Source: Persicimonas caeni
Lineage (GTDB): Bacteria; Myxococcota_A; Bradymonadia; Bradymonadales; Bradymonadaceae
Reading direction: 5' to 3'
Assembly: GCF_006517175.1 (NCBI RefSeq)
Contig: NZ_CP041186.1
Span: forward strand, 1 to 64,000
Length of the DNA: 64,000 nt
Shown: positions 1 to 8,769 of the stretch, piece by piece
Layout of the letters: each line of letters starts with the position of its first letter
How positions within the stretch are numbered: the first letter of the stretch is position 1
Notes under the pieces: model-generated
The model's database searches: none
Told to the model about the DNA's origin: nothing
Seen by the model: only the letters and a program-made list of their open reading frames with translations
Made by a program: the position numbers and the translations under genes

Positions 1-1512
1 AAAGGCAAGTACGAGCTGCCGCCGCTTAGCTTCCTCGACTACGACGACTCCGACGGCGTCGACGTCGACACCGAGGCGCTGCGCTCGATGGCCGCCCAGA
101 TCGAGCAGACGCTCTCCGACTTCAAGGTCGAGGGTCAGATCGTCGAGATCTGCCCCGGTCCGGTCATCACGATGTTCGAGTTCAGCCCTGCCCCGGGCGT
201 CAAGATCTCGAAGATCGCCCGGCTCTCCGACGACCTCGCCATGGCGCTGGCCGCCTACAGCGTGCGTATCGTGGCGCCGATTCCCGGCAAGGGCGTCGTC
301 GGTATCGAGGTACCCAACCCGACGCGCGAGATGGTCTGGCTCAAAGAGATCATCGCCGACGACGTGTTCCAGGGCAACGAGATGCAGCTCCCCATGGCGC
401 TCGGCAAGGGCACCGAGGGTGAGCCCGTGACGGCCGACCTGGCCAAGATGCCGCACCTTTTGGTCGCGGGTGCCACCGGCTCGGGTAAGTCGGTCGCGGT
501 CAACACCATGATCGTCAGCCTCCTGTACATGAACTCCCCGGAGGACGTGCGCATGATCATGGTCGACCCGAAGATGCTCGAATTCAATATCTACGAGGAT
601 ATCCCGCACCTGCTCTTGCCGGTCGTGACCGACCCCAAGCAGGCTACGGTAGCCTTGAACTGGGTCGTCAACGAGATGGAGCAGCGCTACCAGAAGCTGG
701 CCGACCTCGGGGTGCGAAACCTCAAAGGCTACAACAAGAAGGTCGAGCGACTGACCAAGCAGGCCGAGCTCGACCACCTCGACGGCAAGGAAGAATCGGC
801 GGCGATGCGCGAGCTCGACATCGACCACAACGGCAAGGCGACCCACGAGCGCATGCCCTACCTGGTCGTCGTCATCGACGAGTTCGCCGACCTGATGATG
901 ACCGCCTCGAAGGACGTCGAGCAGGCCGTCGCTCGCCTGGCCCAGAAGGCGCGTGCTGCCGGTATCCACGTGATTCTGGCCACCCAGCGCCCCTCGACCG
1001 ACGTCATCACCGGTCTCATCAAGGCGAACTTCCCCACGCGCATGGCGCTGCGGGTCACCAGTAAGACCGACAGCCGCGTCATCCTCGACTCCAACGGCGC
1101 CGAGAACCTGCTCGGAAACGGCGACATGCTGTTCGTGCCCCCGGGCACCAGCAACCTCAAGCGCGTCCACGGCGCGTTCGTCTCGGAGAACGAGATCCAC
1201 CAGATCGTCGACTTCCTCAAAGAGCAAGGCGACCCGCAATACGACGAGTCGATCCTCGTCGAGGAAGACGAAGAGGAAGAGAGCCCCCTCGAGCAAGAGT
1301 GGGAGAAGGACGAGTACTACGACGACGCCGTCAAGGTCGTCGTCGACTCAGGCAAAGCCTCGATCTCGATGATCCAGCGCAAGCTGCGCGTCGGCTACAA
1401 CCGCGCCGCGCGCATGGTCGACCGCATGGCCGCCGAGGGCATCGTCGGCGAGTCCGACGGCTGCCGCCCCCGCGAGGTGCTGGTCGATACGGTGCCCGAC
1501 CACTGCAAGTGA
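1..1512 (+). CDS. ftsK: DNA translocase FtsK, C-terminal part (5' end outside window)
   Basis: The reading frame is open from base 1, so this is the last 503 residues of a longer protein; the first internal Met (88) is not the start. The opening residues (KYELPPLSFLDYD) match the linker that precedes the FtsK motor. A RecA-like ATPase follows, with Walker A GATGSGKS (about 467-490) and Walker B VVVIDEFADL (about 862-893). An acidic linker (EEDEEEESPLEQEWEKDEYY) leads to the C-terminal gamma winged-helix domain (ISMIQRKLRVGYNRAARMVDRM), which reads polar DNA motifs. FtsK family proteins pump chromosome termini through the septum and activate XerCD recombination at dif. The N-terminal membrane domain is not visible. 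Confidence 0.96.
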   Translation, partial: KGKYELPPLSFLDYDDSDGVDVDTEALRSMAAQIEQTLSDFKVEGQIVEICPGPVITMFEFSPAPGVKISKIARLSDDLAMALAAYSVRIVAPIPGKGVVGIEVPNPTREMVWLKEIIADDVFQGNEMQLPMALGKGTEGEPVTADLAKMPHLLVAGATGSGKSVAVNTMIVSLLYMNSPEDVRMIMVDPKMLEFNIYEDIPHLLLPVVTDPKQATVALNWVVNEMEQRYQKLADLGVRNLKGYNKKVERLTKQAELDHLDGKEESAAMRELDIDHNGKATHERMPYLVVVIDEFADLMMTASKDVEQAVARLAQKARAAGIHVILATQRPSTDVITGLIKANFPTRMALRVTSKTDSRVILDSNGAENLLGNGDMLFVPPGTSNLKRVHGAFVSENEIHQIVDFLKEQGDPQYDESILVEEDEEEESPLEQEWEKDEYYDDAVKVVVDSGKASISMIQRKLRVGYNRAARMVDRMAAEGIVGESDGCRPREVLVDTVPDHCK

Positions 1513-1552
1513 GCGAAGGAGCGAATTAGCGAAGGAGCTAATGAGCTAAACC

Positions 1553-1588
1553 AAAAAGCGCGGCCCCGGGGACGGGGTCGCGCTTTTT
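1553..1588. terminator. Bidirectional rho-independent terminator
   Basis: A 16-bp stem (1553-1568 with 1573-1588, one G-T type mismatch) and a 4-base loop has an A run on its left and a T run on its right, so it can stop transcription from either side. It sits between the convergent ends of ftsK and the M48 peptidase gene. Confidence 0.85.
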
Positions 1589-1605
1589 GTTTGTGAGGCT
1601 CGGGC

Positions 1606-3477
1606 TCACAGGATCCGTGAGCCCGAGGCCTGCTCGAGCGGGGTTCTCAGCCAAGAGAAGTCGCTATCCTTCAGGTTGATGACGAACGTCTCGCCGGGAA
1701 ACTCGACCTCGTCGAGGATCATCGGAAGGAGCTCCTCGACCTCCTCACCACCGCCGAAGAGGCCGGTATGCGGCACGATTCCCAGCACGTAGAGCGGAAC
1801 CTCCTTGAAGTGCCGAACATCCTTGCAGGCGATGTAGGCCTCCTCGATGGTCGGGTACATGTCGAGCTGGCTGCGCAATTGGGCGAGCTGCTCGGGCTCC
1901 AGGGAGGCGCCGAAGAACGTATCACCCGGCTTCAGCGTGTTGCGCTCTTGTCGAGCCTCGGCCATCCGGTGCTGATACACGTCGTGCCTATCGATCCACC
2001 GCTGCGCCTCTGCGCGACGGTCATTGCGAAAGAAGAACTCGACCGCGTCACGGCAAGCGTGTGGGGTGTGGGCTTCGTTCTTCTCGATGGCTGTCTCGAG
2101 GCAGCTAAGCCCCGCCTCGTCGTCTTGACTCAGCAGGAGGCGCCCGACGACGTAGTGGCCGTCGGCGTCTTCGGGATAGGTGTCCAGATACACCTGGAAC
2201 AGTTCGAGTGCTTCCTCCTCGCTGTCGAAGCGCTCGGTCAACGTCGCCAACTGCCACAACTCCTGGTCACCCAACTCGCGCTCACCACGAAGCTCGCGAA
2301 GCTCGGCCAGCCGCTCTCGACCGGAGCGCGACTCGGCGTGGATCTCCTGCCACTTCCGCCGCACCGAAGCGTGCCACGCTCGGCTGAACTCCTCGGTCAA
2401 TCCCTCGTGCACCCCGGCGAGGAGCACGTCTCCTGCGCTCTGCTCGGCAGGCGGCGGCAACTCGGCCTCGACGCCCAGTGCCTCGAGCCGGTCCGATAGA
2501 CTCGGGTGTGTGTCGTCGAAGCCCGTCTGGCGCTGCAACGCTTGGGTCAACAGCATCTGGGCGTCCGCGCTCTCGACCGAGGCGTTGAGCTCGGTATGCA
2601 TCTCGACGAAGAGACGTCGAGGCGCCTCTTCCTCACGTTGATTGCGCTCGAAGAGTTTCGGCCAGAACTTCTCCCCCAGATACGCCCCCAACACGTGCGT
2701 CTTGACCAGGGCAGCGCCGGCGACCTGCGCGCCGCTCACCTCGGCGGCGCTTCGATCAGCCTCGTACTCATCCTGTCTGGCCAGCACAAACGAGTAGGCG
2801 CCAAAATAGGGGACGAACCAATTGAAGAACCGGTTGAAGAGCATCGAAGCGTTCTGGCCATCGTCGAAGCTCGCCTTGATGCGGTACCAGGTCATGCGCA
2901 GCCGATAAATCCAGGCGCTGAATTTGCCGTGGTTCCCCGCCAGGTGACCCATCTCGTGGGCGACCACCGCGCGGAACTCGTCGAGCGTCAGCGTCATCAT
3001 CAACGGCAGGCCGAGAATCAGATTGTTCTTCTGCCAACCGAAGAGACCCAGCCGAGGCACCTGAGTGATGGCAGCGTTGAAATCATCGGTGATGATGACC
3101 TCATGAACGCGCGGCGCCCCCAGGTCCTTGCGAATGCGCTTCAACTCGGCGAAGAGCTCGGGAGCCTCGTCGGGGGTCAGAGCGCGGCCCTCCGGCTCCC
3201 CCAAGCGCACCCAAATCGCCTTGGCACACACACCAATCACCACCGCGAGCGGAATGAGCAGCTTGAAGCCAATCTTGGCTAAGAGCAACGGCTTGATGAG
3301 CACCAGCGCGCCGAGACCGAGCACCAGCGCCAGAAGAACGATCAGCACACCGAAGATATACGAGTATCCCAACAGCGCCAGACCGACGACTTTAGCCTTG
3401 TAGGCGCCCGGGCTGCGTTCTGCCGAACGCTCCAAACGGGTCACGAGAGATTCGTACTCGGCGATTGTCATATCCAT
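1606..3477 (-). CDS. M48 family membrane metallopeptidase with TPR-like tail
   Basis: I chose the ATG at 3477 (623 residues) because GGGGAAAG precedes it; the open frame extends to 3663 without a better site. Residues about 25-85 hold two hydrophobic segments (FGVLIVLLALVLGLGALVLI and an adjacent one), as in HtpX/Ste24-like proteases. The zinc motif HEMGH lies in VVAHEMGHLAGNH and the third ligand is expected in ARQDEYEADRSAAE. The C-terminal half is soluble and helical, with one TPR-like stretch (DADGHYVVGRLLLSQDDEAG). The family degrades or processes membrane-associated proteins; the substrate here is unknown. It is divergent from the next gene. Confidence 0.88.
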   Translation of the reverse strand: MDMTIAEYESLVTRLERSAERSPGAYKAKVVGLALLGYSYIFGVLIVLLALVLGLGALVLIKPLLLAKIGFKLLIPLAVVIGVCAKAIWVRLGEPEGRALTPDEAPELFAELKRIRKDLGAPRVHEVIITDDFNAAITQVPRLGLFGWQKNNLILGLPLMMTLTLDEFRAVVAHEMGHLAGNHGKFSAWIYRLRMTWYRIKASFDDGQNASMLFNRFFNWFVPYFGAYSFVLARQDEYEADRSAAEVSGAQVAGAALVKTHVLGAYLGEKFWPKLFERNQREEEAPRRLFVEMHTELNASVESADAQMLLTQALQRQTGFDDTHPSLSDRLEALGVEAELPPPAEQSAGDVLLAGVHEGLTEEFSRAWHASVRRKWQEIHAESRSGRERLAELRELRGERELGDQELWQLATLTERFDSEEEALELFQVYLDTYPEDADGHYVVGRLLLSQDDEAGLSCLETAIEKNEAHTPHACRDAVEFFFRNDRRAEAQRWIDRHDVYQHRMAEARQERNTLKPGDTFFGASLEPEQLAQLRSQLDMYPTIEEAYIACKDVRHFKEVPLYVLGIVPHTGLFGGGEEVEELLPMILDEVEFPGETFVINLKDSDFSWLRTPLEQASGSRIL

Positions 3478-3664
3478 GAGCTTTCCCCACTTCCAGCCAC
3501 GCCGTAGCTGGTTCAATTCTCCAAAGTAGCGCGCCCAGCCTATCATCCCCGACAAACTCGCGCCAAACGCAGAAATTGCCCCTCCTTGCCGATTGCACGG
3601 ACGTCCCGCTCCGGTGTAAATTGGCCCCCTCGACACACAAAAGATGCAATCTTGTGAGGGCAAG

Positions 3665-5467
3665 ATGGACGAGTTTTTCAGGCTTCCCTATCCGATGTCT
3701 GGCTTCCACGCGTTGACCCGTTGGGTCTACGGGGCTCACAGAGAGGGCCTGTCGGCACCCGTCATGGCGCGTTACGAGGAGACGCGCGCGCAGTTCGACG
3801 CCGAGGACGCTCGGCTGGCGAGAGCGCTGTTGCGTAACGAGCGCGACTGGCTGGCGCTCGCCGCGGCGCATGGCGACCCCGTCGAGCACTGGCTCGAGCG
3901 CCTCGCCCACGAGGGGCTGACCGACGAGGTCGACGCCGATTATCGTCAGCTCGTGCGCCTGCTGCACCTTCGCCAGCTCTACTTTCCGGACACGGGCGTC
4001 CCCGGCGAGCTCGAGCGGGTCCACCGCGCCTACCTGGAGGCCCGCGGCGAGGCGCATACCCCGGCCGACCCCGACACGCAGGCGCTCTTTACGCTGCAGT
4101 ATATGCACCTGCACGGGCCGACGCCCTTTCTGGAACACTACGGGCGCCACGTCGAGGAGCGCATCGCGCGCTGGAGCGACTTGGTCGCCGACGGGCCCGC
4201 CCCGCGCGGCCTGCGGCCCTGGCAGAGCGAGCTTCGGCGCGTGTGCGCCGGCGAGTTGCACGTGGGCGAATGGATGGAGCAAGCGTGTCGCTCCTATCCG
4301 ACCGAGGACGACGGCCTGAGGATGCTGGAGCTGCTCGCCCGCCTCGAGCGCTTCTTCCCCGACCTGAGCGAGCTGTCGCTGGCGATGAGTCGGCACATCG
4401 AACACAAACGCCATCGCCACCTGTACCTCGACGTGCACGTGGCGCACCGCGCCGACGTCGCGCTGTTTCGCTCGTATATCGAGCGCGGCAAGGGGGCGGT
4501 GATCTACGCCGAGTCAGCGAAACGAGAGAGTTGGGAGGCGACGCACGCTCGGCTGGCGGGGCTCTCGACCATCGACGCGCCCTGCCATACCGAGCCGATG
4601 CCCGAGACGGCCACCACGCGCTACGAGCGCAAGTTCGACCAATGGTGCCGCCTCAATCGCATTCACGTCGTCTACCCGTGGGCCAAAGACGACCCACCCC
4701 GGCGCGCAGAGCAGATCCGCGAGCATATCCTGCTCGGCGCGCGCGACGAATTGTGGCCGGCCTACGGCGAATGGCTGCGGGAGCAGGGGCACGACGCGAC
4801 CTGGATCTTCTTGGTCGACGCGGCCGGCTGCTTCGACCCGGGCGACTGCCCGCCCCGTCAGCGCATGGTCGTGCTCGCCATCCCCACCGCCACGCGCCTG
4901 CCCCCATCGCGGCGCCCCAAGGCCCGCCAGAAGCCCTCCATCCCCGCACGCCAACTGGCCGACAGGCTGCTCAAATATCACCCGTTCTACCTGTTCGACT
5001 TCCCCCTGCCCTATGGCTCCGGTGTCAGCGCCTATCGGACAAGCGATCAGTCACCGGCCACGGCGCCGATGCGCTTTTGGGCGATGGTCGAGCACGCCGT
5101 GGCCACCTTCGCCCACGACCGCTCCCACAAAAAGGACCGCATGTCGGTCTACGTGCGCGACTGCGACTTCGTGCGACGCACCGCCGAGGAGTTCGAGGCG
5201 AGCCAGGCGGAGTTTATCCGACGGGTGGACGCGGCGGCGTACTGGGATCATTTGAAGGTCTTTACCCCGCAGATACTGCCGCGCGACGAACACCCGCACC
5301 TGCCCTATGCAGAGGCCGTGGCCCGGGTCTTCGCGGACTCGCGGCGACGCCCCGACGATCAGTTGCGCCATCGGCTGCGCAGGCACGAGAAGACGAAGGG
5401 ATTTCGGTTGCGCGATGTCCTGGCTCCGAACCCCGCCCCCCGGGCGGAGGCTCCCGTGCGAGATTGA
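3665..5467 (+). CDS. Uncharacterised 600-residue cytoplasmic protein
   Basis: The ATG at 3665 is preceded by GAGGGCAAG, a good ribosome site, so it is preferred over the upstream in-frame start at 3644. No signal peptide or membrane segment is visible. The N-terminal half is helical and rich in Arg/Glu/His. The middle has a strand-like block (HRHLYLDVHVAHRADVALF), and later FLVDAAGCFDPGDCPPRQR carries two Cys. The C-terminal part includes YHPFYLFDFPLPYGSG and ends in a Pro/Ala tail. I do not recognise the family. Compensated GC-rich codon use matches the neighbours, so it looks like a real gene of the host. It is divergent from the M48 peptidase gene with a 187-bp shared upstream region. Confidence 0.8.
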   Translation: MDEFFRLPYPMSGFHALTRWVYGAHREGLSAPVMARYEETRAQFDAEDARLARALLRNERDWLALAAAHGDPVEHWLERLAHEGLTDEVDADYRQLVRLLHLRQLYFPDTGVPGELERVHRAYLEARGEAHTPADPDTQALFTLQYMHLHGPTPFLEHYGRHVEERIARWSDLVADGPAPRGLRPWQSELRRVCAGELHVGEWMEQACRSYPTEDDGLRMLELLARLERFFPDLSELSLAMSRHIEHKRHRHLYLDVHVAHRADVALFRSYIERGKGAVIYAESAKRESWEATHARLAGLSTIDAPCHTEPMPETATTRYERKFDQWCRLNRIHVVYPWAKDDPPRRAEQIREHILLGARDELWPAYGEWLREQGHDATWIFLVDAAGCFDPGDCPPRQRMVVLAIPTATRLPPSRRPKARQKPSIPARQLADRLLKYHPFYLFDFPLPYGSGVSAYRTSDQSPATAPMRFWAMVEHAVATFAHDRSHKKDRMSVYVRDCDFVRRTAEEFEASQAEFIRRVDAAAYWDHLKVFTPQILPRDEHPHLPYAEAVARVFADSRRRPDDQLRHRLRRHEKTKGFRLRDVLAPNPAPRAEAPVRD

Positions 5468-5482
5468 TGCACGGCCGCGCCC

Positions 5483-5598
5483 CGCCCGGAGCGCGGCTTC
5501 GCAGCCGGCGCGCAGCCCCTCCACGCCCGGGGCGCGGCTTCGCGGCCATCGCGCAGCCCCTCCCCGCCCGGGGCGCGGCTTCGCGGCCGTTTCGCCCC
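5483..5598. repeat. 41-bp GC-rich tandem repeat, about 2.8 copies
   Basis: Near-identical units begin at 5483, 5524 and 5565, each starting CGCCCGGGGCGCGGCTTCGC (first copy has an A), and the third is cut short. It lies just after the stop of the 600-residue protein and about 155 bases before the next gene. No function is evident. The rest of 5599-5753 shows only the GGAG-type ribosome site before 5754. Confidence 0.85.
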
Positions 5599-5753
5599 CA
5601 TCTTTCACCCGTGGCGCACTCTTTGCAGTCCATCCACCCCGTCAACGCGTGCGCGCCCCTTTAAGGCGTCCAAAGCCGCGCAAATACTGCATTCTCACCA
5701 CGACCGCGCAGAACTTGCGCGGCGCTGTACCACATAGAAGTCGGAGTACCCTC

Positions 5754-7445
5754 ATGACGGACCAAATGACCCAGCATCCCGAAGAGTCGAAGCACCGCAC
5801 CGTCGTCATCGTCGGCGGCGTCGCCGGAGGCGCCTCGTGCGCCGCGCGCCTTCGCCGCCTCGACGAGAACGCCCAGATCATCATGGTCGAGCGTGGCCCG
5901 CATATCTCCTTTGCCAACTGCGGGCTGCCCTACCACCTCAGCGGAGTCATCGAAGAGCGCGACAGCCTGCTCGTGCAGACCCCGGAGAGCTTCAAGGCGC
6001 GCTACGGCGTCGACGTGCGTGTGCTGACCGAGGTCGTCGACATCGACCGCGACGCCAAGACCGTCGAGCTGCGCGACGTCGACACCGACGCGCGCTCGAC
6101 GCTGGCCTACGACCAGCTCGTCCTGTCACCCGGCGCGACCCCGTTCATCCCGCCGATTCCCGGCGCCGACCTTCCGCAGGTCCACGTGCTGCGCAATATC
6201 CCCGACATGGACCGCATCCTCGCGGCCTGCAACGACGAGCAGCCCGCGCACGTCACCGTCGTCGGCGCCGGCTTTATCGGCCTCGAGGTCGCCGAGAACC
6301 TCGAGCACCGCGGCATCGACGTGACCGTGGTCGAGATGGCCGCCCAGGTCATGCCCAACCTCGACCGCGAGATGGCCGCCGCGCTCAGCGACGCGTGCGC
6401 TCGCCACGGGGTCGAAGTGCTCACCAGCACCCGCGTGAACGCCATTGAAGAGGACGGCGAGCGCCTGGCGGTGCAGACCCTCGACGGGCCCACCGTGGCG
6501 ACCGACCTGGTCGTGATGGCCGTCGGCGTGCGCCCCGCGGTCGAGCTCGCCAAAGCCGCCGACCTCACCCTGGGCGAGCGCGGCGGCATCCGCGTCGACG
6601 AGACGCTGCGCACCAGTGACCCCGACATCTTCGCCATTGGCGACGCCGTCGAGGTCACCCACCGCGTGACCGGCCAGACCGGCTTCATGCCGCTCGCCGG
6701 CCCCGCCAACCGCCAGGGACGCCTCGTCGCCGACATCATCGGCGGCCTCGAGCGCACCTACGGCGGCCCGCTGGGCACCAGCATCATCAAGGTCTTCGAT
6801 ACCGTCTCCGCCTGCACCGGCATGTCCGAGGGCCTGGCCAAGCGCCTCGACCTCGACCACCGCGTCGCCTGGATCAGCGGCTCGTCGCACGCCTCGTACT
6901 TTCCGGGCGCCGAGAATATCACCCTCAAGGCGATCTTCGACCCGACCGACGGCAAGCTTTTGGGCGCGCAGGGCTACGGCCGCGACGGCGTCGACAAACG
7001 CATCGACGTCCTCGCCACGGCCATCGCCGCGGGCATGACCGTCGACGCACTCGAGGAGCTCGACTTGGCCTACGCCCCGCCGTTCTCCTCGGCCAAAGAC
7101 CCGGTCAACCACCTCGGCGCCGTCGCCGCCGGCATGCTCGCCGGCGCGCACCCGACGATCGCGTGGAACGAAGTCGCCGAGCTCGGCGACGACGTCAAGC
7201 TCGTGGACGTGCGCACCGAAAAGGAGTACGCCGCCGGCACCATCCCCGGCGCCGTCAACATCCCCCTCGACAACCTGCGCGAGCGCCTCGACGAGCTCGA
7301 CCGCGACGTGCCCATCGTCATCAACTGCAAGCGCGGCAAGCGCGGGTATCTGGCCGTGCGCATCCTGCTGCAGCACGGGTTCGAGGCGCGCAATCTGTTG
7401 GGTGGGTATTGTTTGTGGAGTATGGCGGTGGGTGACGACCGCTGA
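5754..7445 (+). CDS. CoA-disulfide / NADH-dependent persulfide reductase fused to rhodanese
   Basis: The start at ATG 5754 follows GGAGTACCCTC and gives 563 residues. Residues about 13-460 form the FAD/NAD(P)H oxidoreductase: the first dinucleotide motif is VVIVGGVAGGASCAARL, the single redox Cys lies in SFANCGLPYHLSG, the second Rossmann motif is VTVVGAGFIGLEVAENL, and the FAD-binding motif is IFAIGDAVEV. Residues about 470-563 form a rhodanese domain with the active Cys in INCKRGKRGY. CoADR-Rhd/Npsr proteins reduce CoA persulfide or polysulfide with NADH. It is a stand-alone gene; an IS remnant starts a few bases after its stop. Confidence 0.93.
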   Translation: MTDQMTQHPEESKHRTVVIVGGVAGGASCAARLRRLDENAQIIMVERGPHISFANCGLPYHLSGVIEERDSLLVQTPESFKARYGVDVRVLTEVVDIDRDAKTVELRDVDTDARSTLAYDQLVLSPGATPFIPPIPGADLPQVHVLRNIPDMDRILAACNDEQPAHVTVVGAGFIGLEVAENLEHRGIDVTVVEMAAQVMPNLDREMAAALSDACARHGVEVLTSTRVNAIEEDGERLAVQTLDGPTVATDLVVMAVGVRPAVELAKAADLTLGERGGIRVDETLRTSDPDIFAIGDAVEVTHRVTGQTGFMPLAGPANRQGRLVADIIGGLERTYGGPLGTSIIKVFDTVSACTGMSEGLAKRLDLDHRVAWISGSSHASYFPGAENITLKAIFDPTDGKLLGAQGYGRDGVDKRIDVLATAIAAGMTVDALEELDLAYAPPFSSAKDPVNHLGAVAAGMLAGAHPTIAWNEVAELGDDVKLVDVRTEKEYAAGTIPGAVNIPLDNLRERLDELDRDVPIVINCKRGKRGYLAVRILLQHGFEARNLLGGYCLWSMAVGDDR

Positions 7446-8011
7446 CTGGACGCATTGCCGATACGCTGCGATGCCCGCGGGGGTGCCTCCGCCCCCCGGC
7501 CCCCGCTGCTTCGCCCACTCGACCCAATCATCGAGGAGGCGTGGGGACATTCGAGTTTGGTGGCCTTGCTAGCGAGCGACGCCTGCTACATAGGGCGCCC
7601 TGAACTGCGGGCGTTAAGGACATAGGGGCTGCGTGTTGCGAGAGGTTCCAGGTTGCCGACCTGCGAGTTGGAACCACCTCGCGACTCGCAGCCCCTATGT
7701 CCTTAATTGCTTATGTAGCAGGCGTTTCTCACCTCGAGGCCCACACAGGACAGCTACCACGGTCAGGCGCACGGGCACAAAATGAACTCACAGCCGACGC
7801 AACCACTTGTGTATGCCCATGAGGCGCTAAGCAACTGGGGCCTTTATGGTTTGTTCTAGCAGCATTGGTGCATTGTTGTAGGTTCGCCGCTGAACCACTT
7901 CTGATAGGCCGACCATATAGGCCCCCGCTGCTTCGCCCACTCGATCCGAATCATCGAGGAGGCGTGGGGGCATTCGAGTGGGAGGAGCGTCCAGAAAGAA
8001 AAGAGGATGTA
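7446..8011. mobile_element. Gene-free region with two degraded IS ends
   Basis: Bases about 7451-7556 resemble the transposase-proximal end of the IS at 12477-15054 (CGCATTGCCGATACG and CGATGCCC instead of GGCATTGCCGGTCAG and CGATGCCC). A second related end occupies about 7848-7979; its left part matches bases 12550-12632 of the intact IS (CTTTATGGTT and GGCCGACCATATAGGCCCCC). A 59/60-bp block is thus directly repeated at 7498-7556 and 7920-7979. The 145-bp palindrome lies between them. Bases 7725-7847 show nothing recognisable. Confidence 0.75.
7580..7724. repeat. 145-bp long imperfect palindrome
   Basis: Outer arms CGCCTGCTACATA (7580-7592) and TATGTAGCAGGCG (7712-7724), a perfect 20-bp inner pair (7614-7633 with 7687-7706) and a GGTTCCA/TGGAACC pair (7644-7650 with 7669-7675) would fold the whole stretch into one hairpin. 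There is no coding content. It could be a MITE-like or REP-like element, or an RNA hairpin. Confidence 0.85.
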
Positions 8012-8629
8012 ATGATTGTGTTCGACCAAAAACAAACCGGGCACAAAGCCTGGAAATCATTACTTCCGGAGACGATCATGCCAGCCACTCGCCTCAATGT
8101 CCGCCTCCAAACGCTCGATCTTTCTGAGCCGCGGCGAGCAGTACCCGCCGATTTCAATGAATATATCGTTGCCTGCGCGCATCTGCGCGGTGAGGGTATC
8201 CTCGATGCGATCGAGCAGCAGTTTCGGCTCGACCGCGGCGGCTACCAATTTGTCGACGCGGTGCTGGCGGGGCTGGCTTTTTTCAGCGCCCAGCCGACCT
8301 ACTCGGGGCTTCGCGGGATGCTAGACGAGGTCAATGACCGTGGTTGATCGCTGGCCCTGGCGGCGGCCGAGGGCCGAGACAGGCTTCGCAGCCAGGCTTC
8401 GATGTCACGCGTGCTGGACGACATCCCCGACGAGATGGCGTGTCGATTCACCGAGCAGCTGCTCGGGGAGTGGACCCCGCCCGCAGCTCTTTCGGCCTAC
8501 GAGGGCGTGCGGTGGCGCGATTGCACCGGCCAGCCCTGGCACGGCTTCGCCATCGATGGGCGCGTGCAGCCCTTTCGACGCCGGGCGCTGTGCGAGGGCG
8601 AGGAGTATCCGCCCGCCCATAGCCTTTGA
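8012..8629 (+). pseudogene. Truncated DDE transposase, relic of the IS at 12477-15054
   Basis: From ATG 8012 (GAGGATGTA upstream) the protein matches the first roughly 205 residues of the intact transposase (MIVFDQKQTGHKAWKSL versus MILFDQKQTGHKAWKSL). An in-frame TGA at 8345-8347 replaces the Trp codon found in the intact copy (GRGW). The frame then resumes without a shift (SMSRVLDDIPDEMACRF) and stops at 8629 just after EEYPPA, where homology ends; about 545 C-terminal residues are missing. It is therefore broken twice. Bases 8630-8769 show no further IS sequence. Confidence 0.93.
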
Positions 8630-8769
8630 GCGATGGAAACTCAATTACGGATTTCGTTTACGGAAGGAGGCCCTCGTAGGCGAACGGCGGCCCCAGTCTT
8701 CTTGCCACCTCCCCGCGCCAACGGCTAAAACCAGCGCAGTCGACATCCCCTCTTTCCAAGGAGTTCACC

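Noticed and set aside
3477-3663. Upstream extension of the M48 peptidase to 3663
   Set aside because: The extra residues are Cys/Gly-rich and lack family similarity; the GGGGAAAG-ATG at 3477 is a better start.
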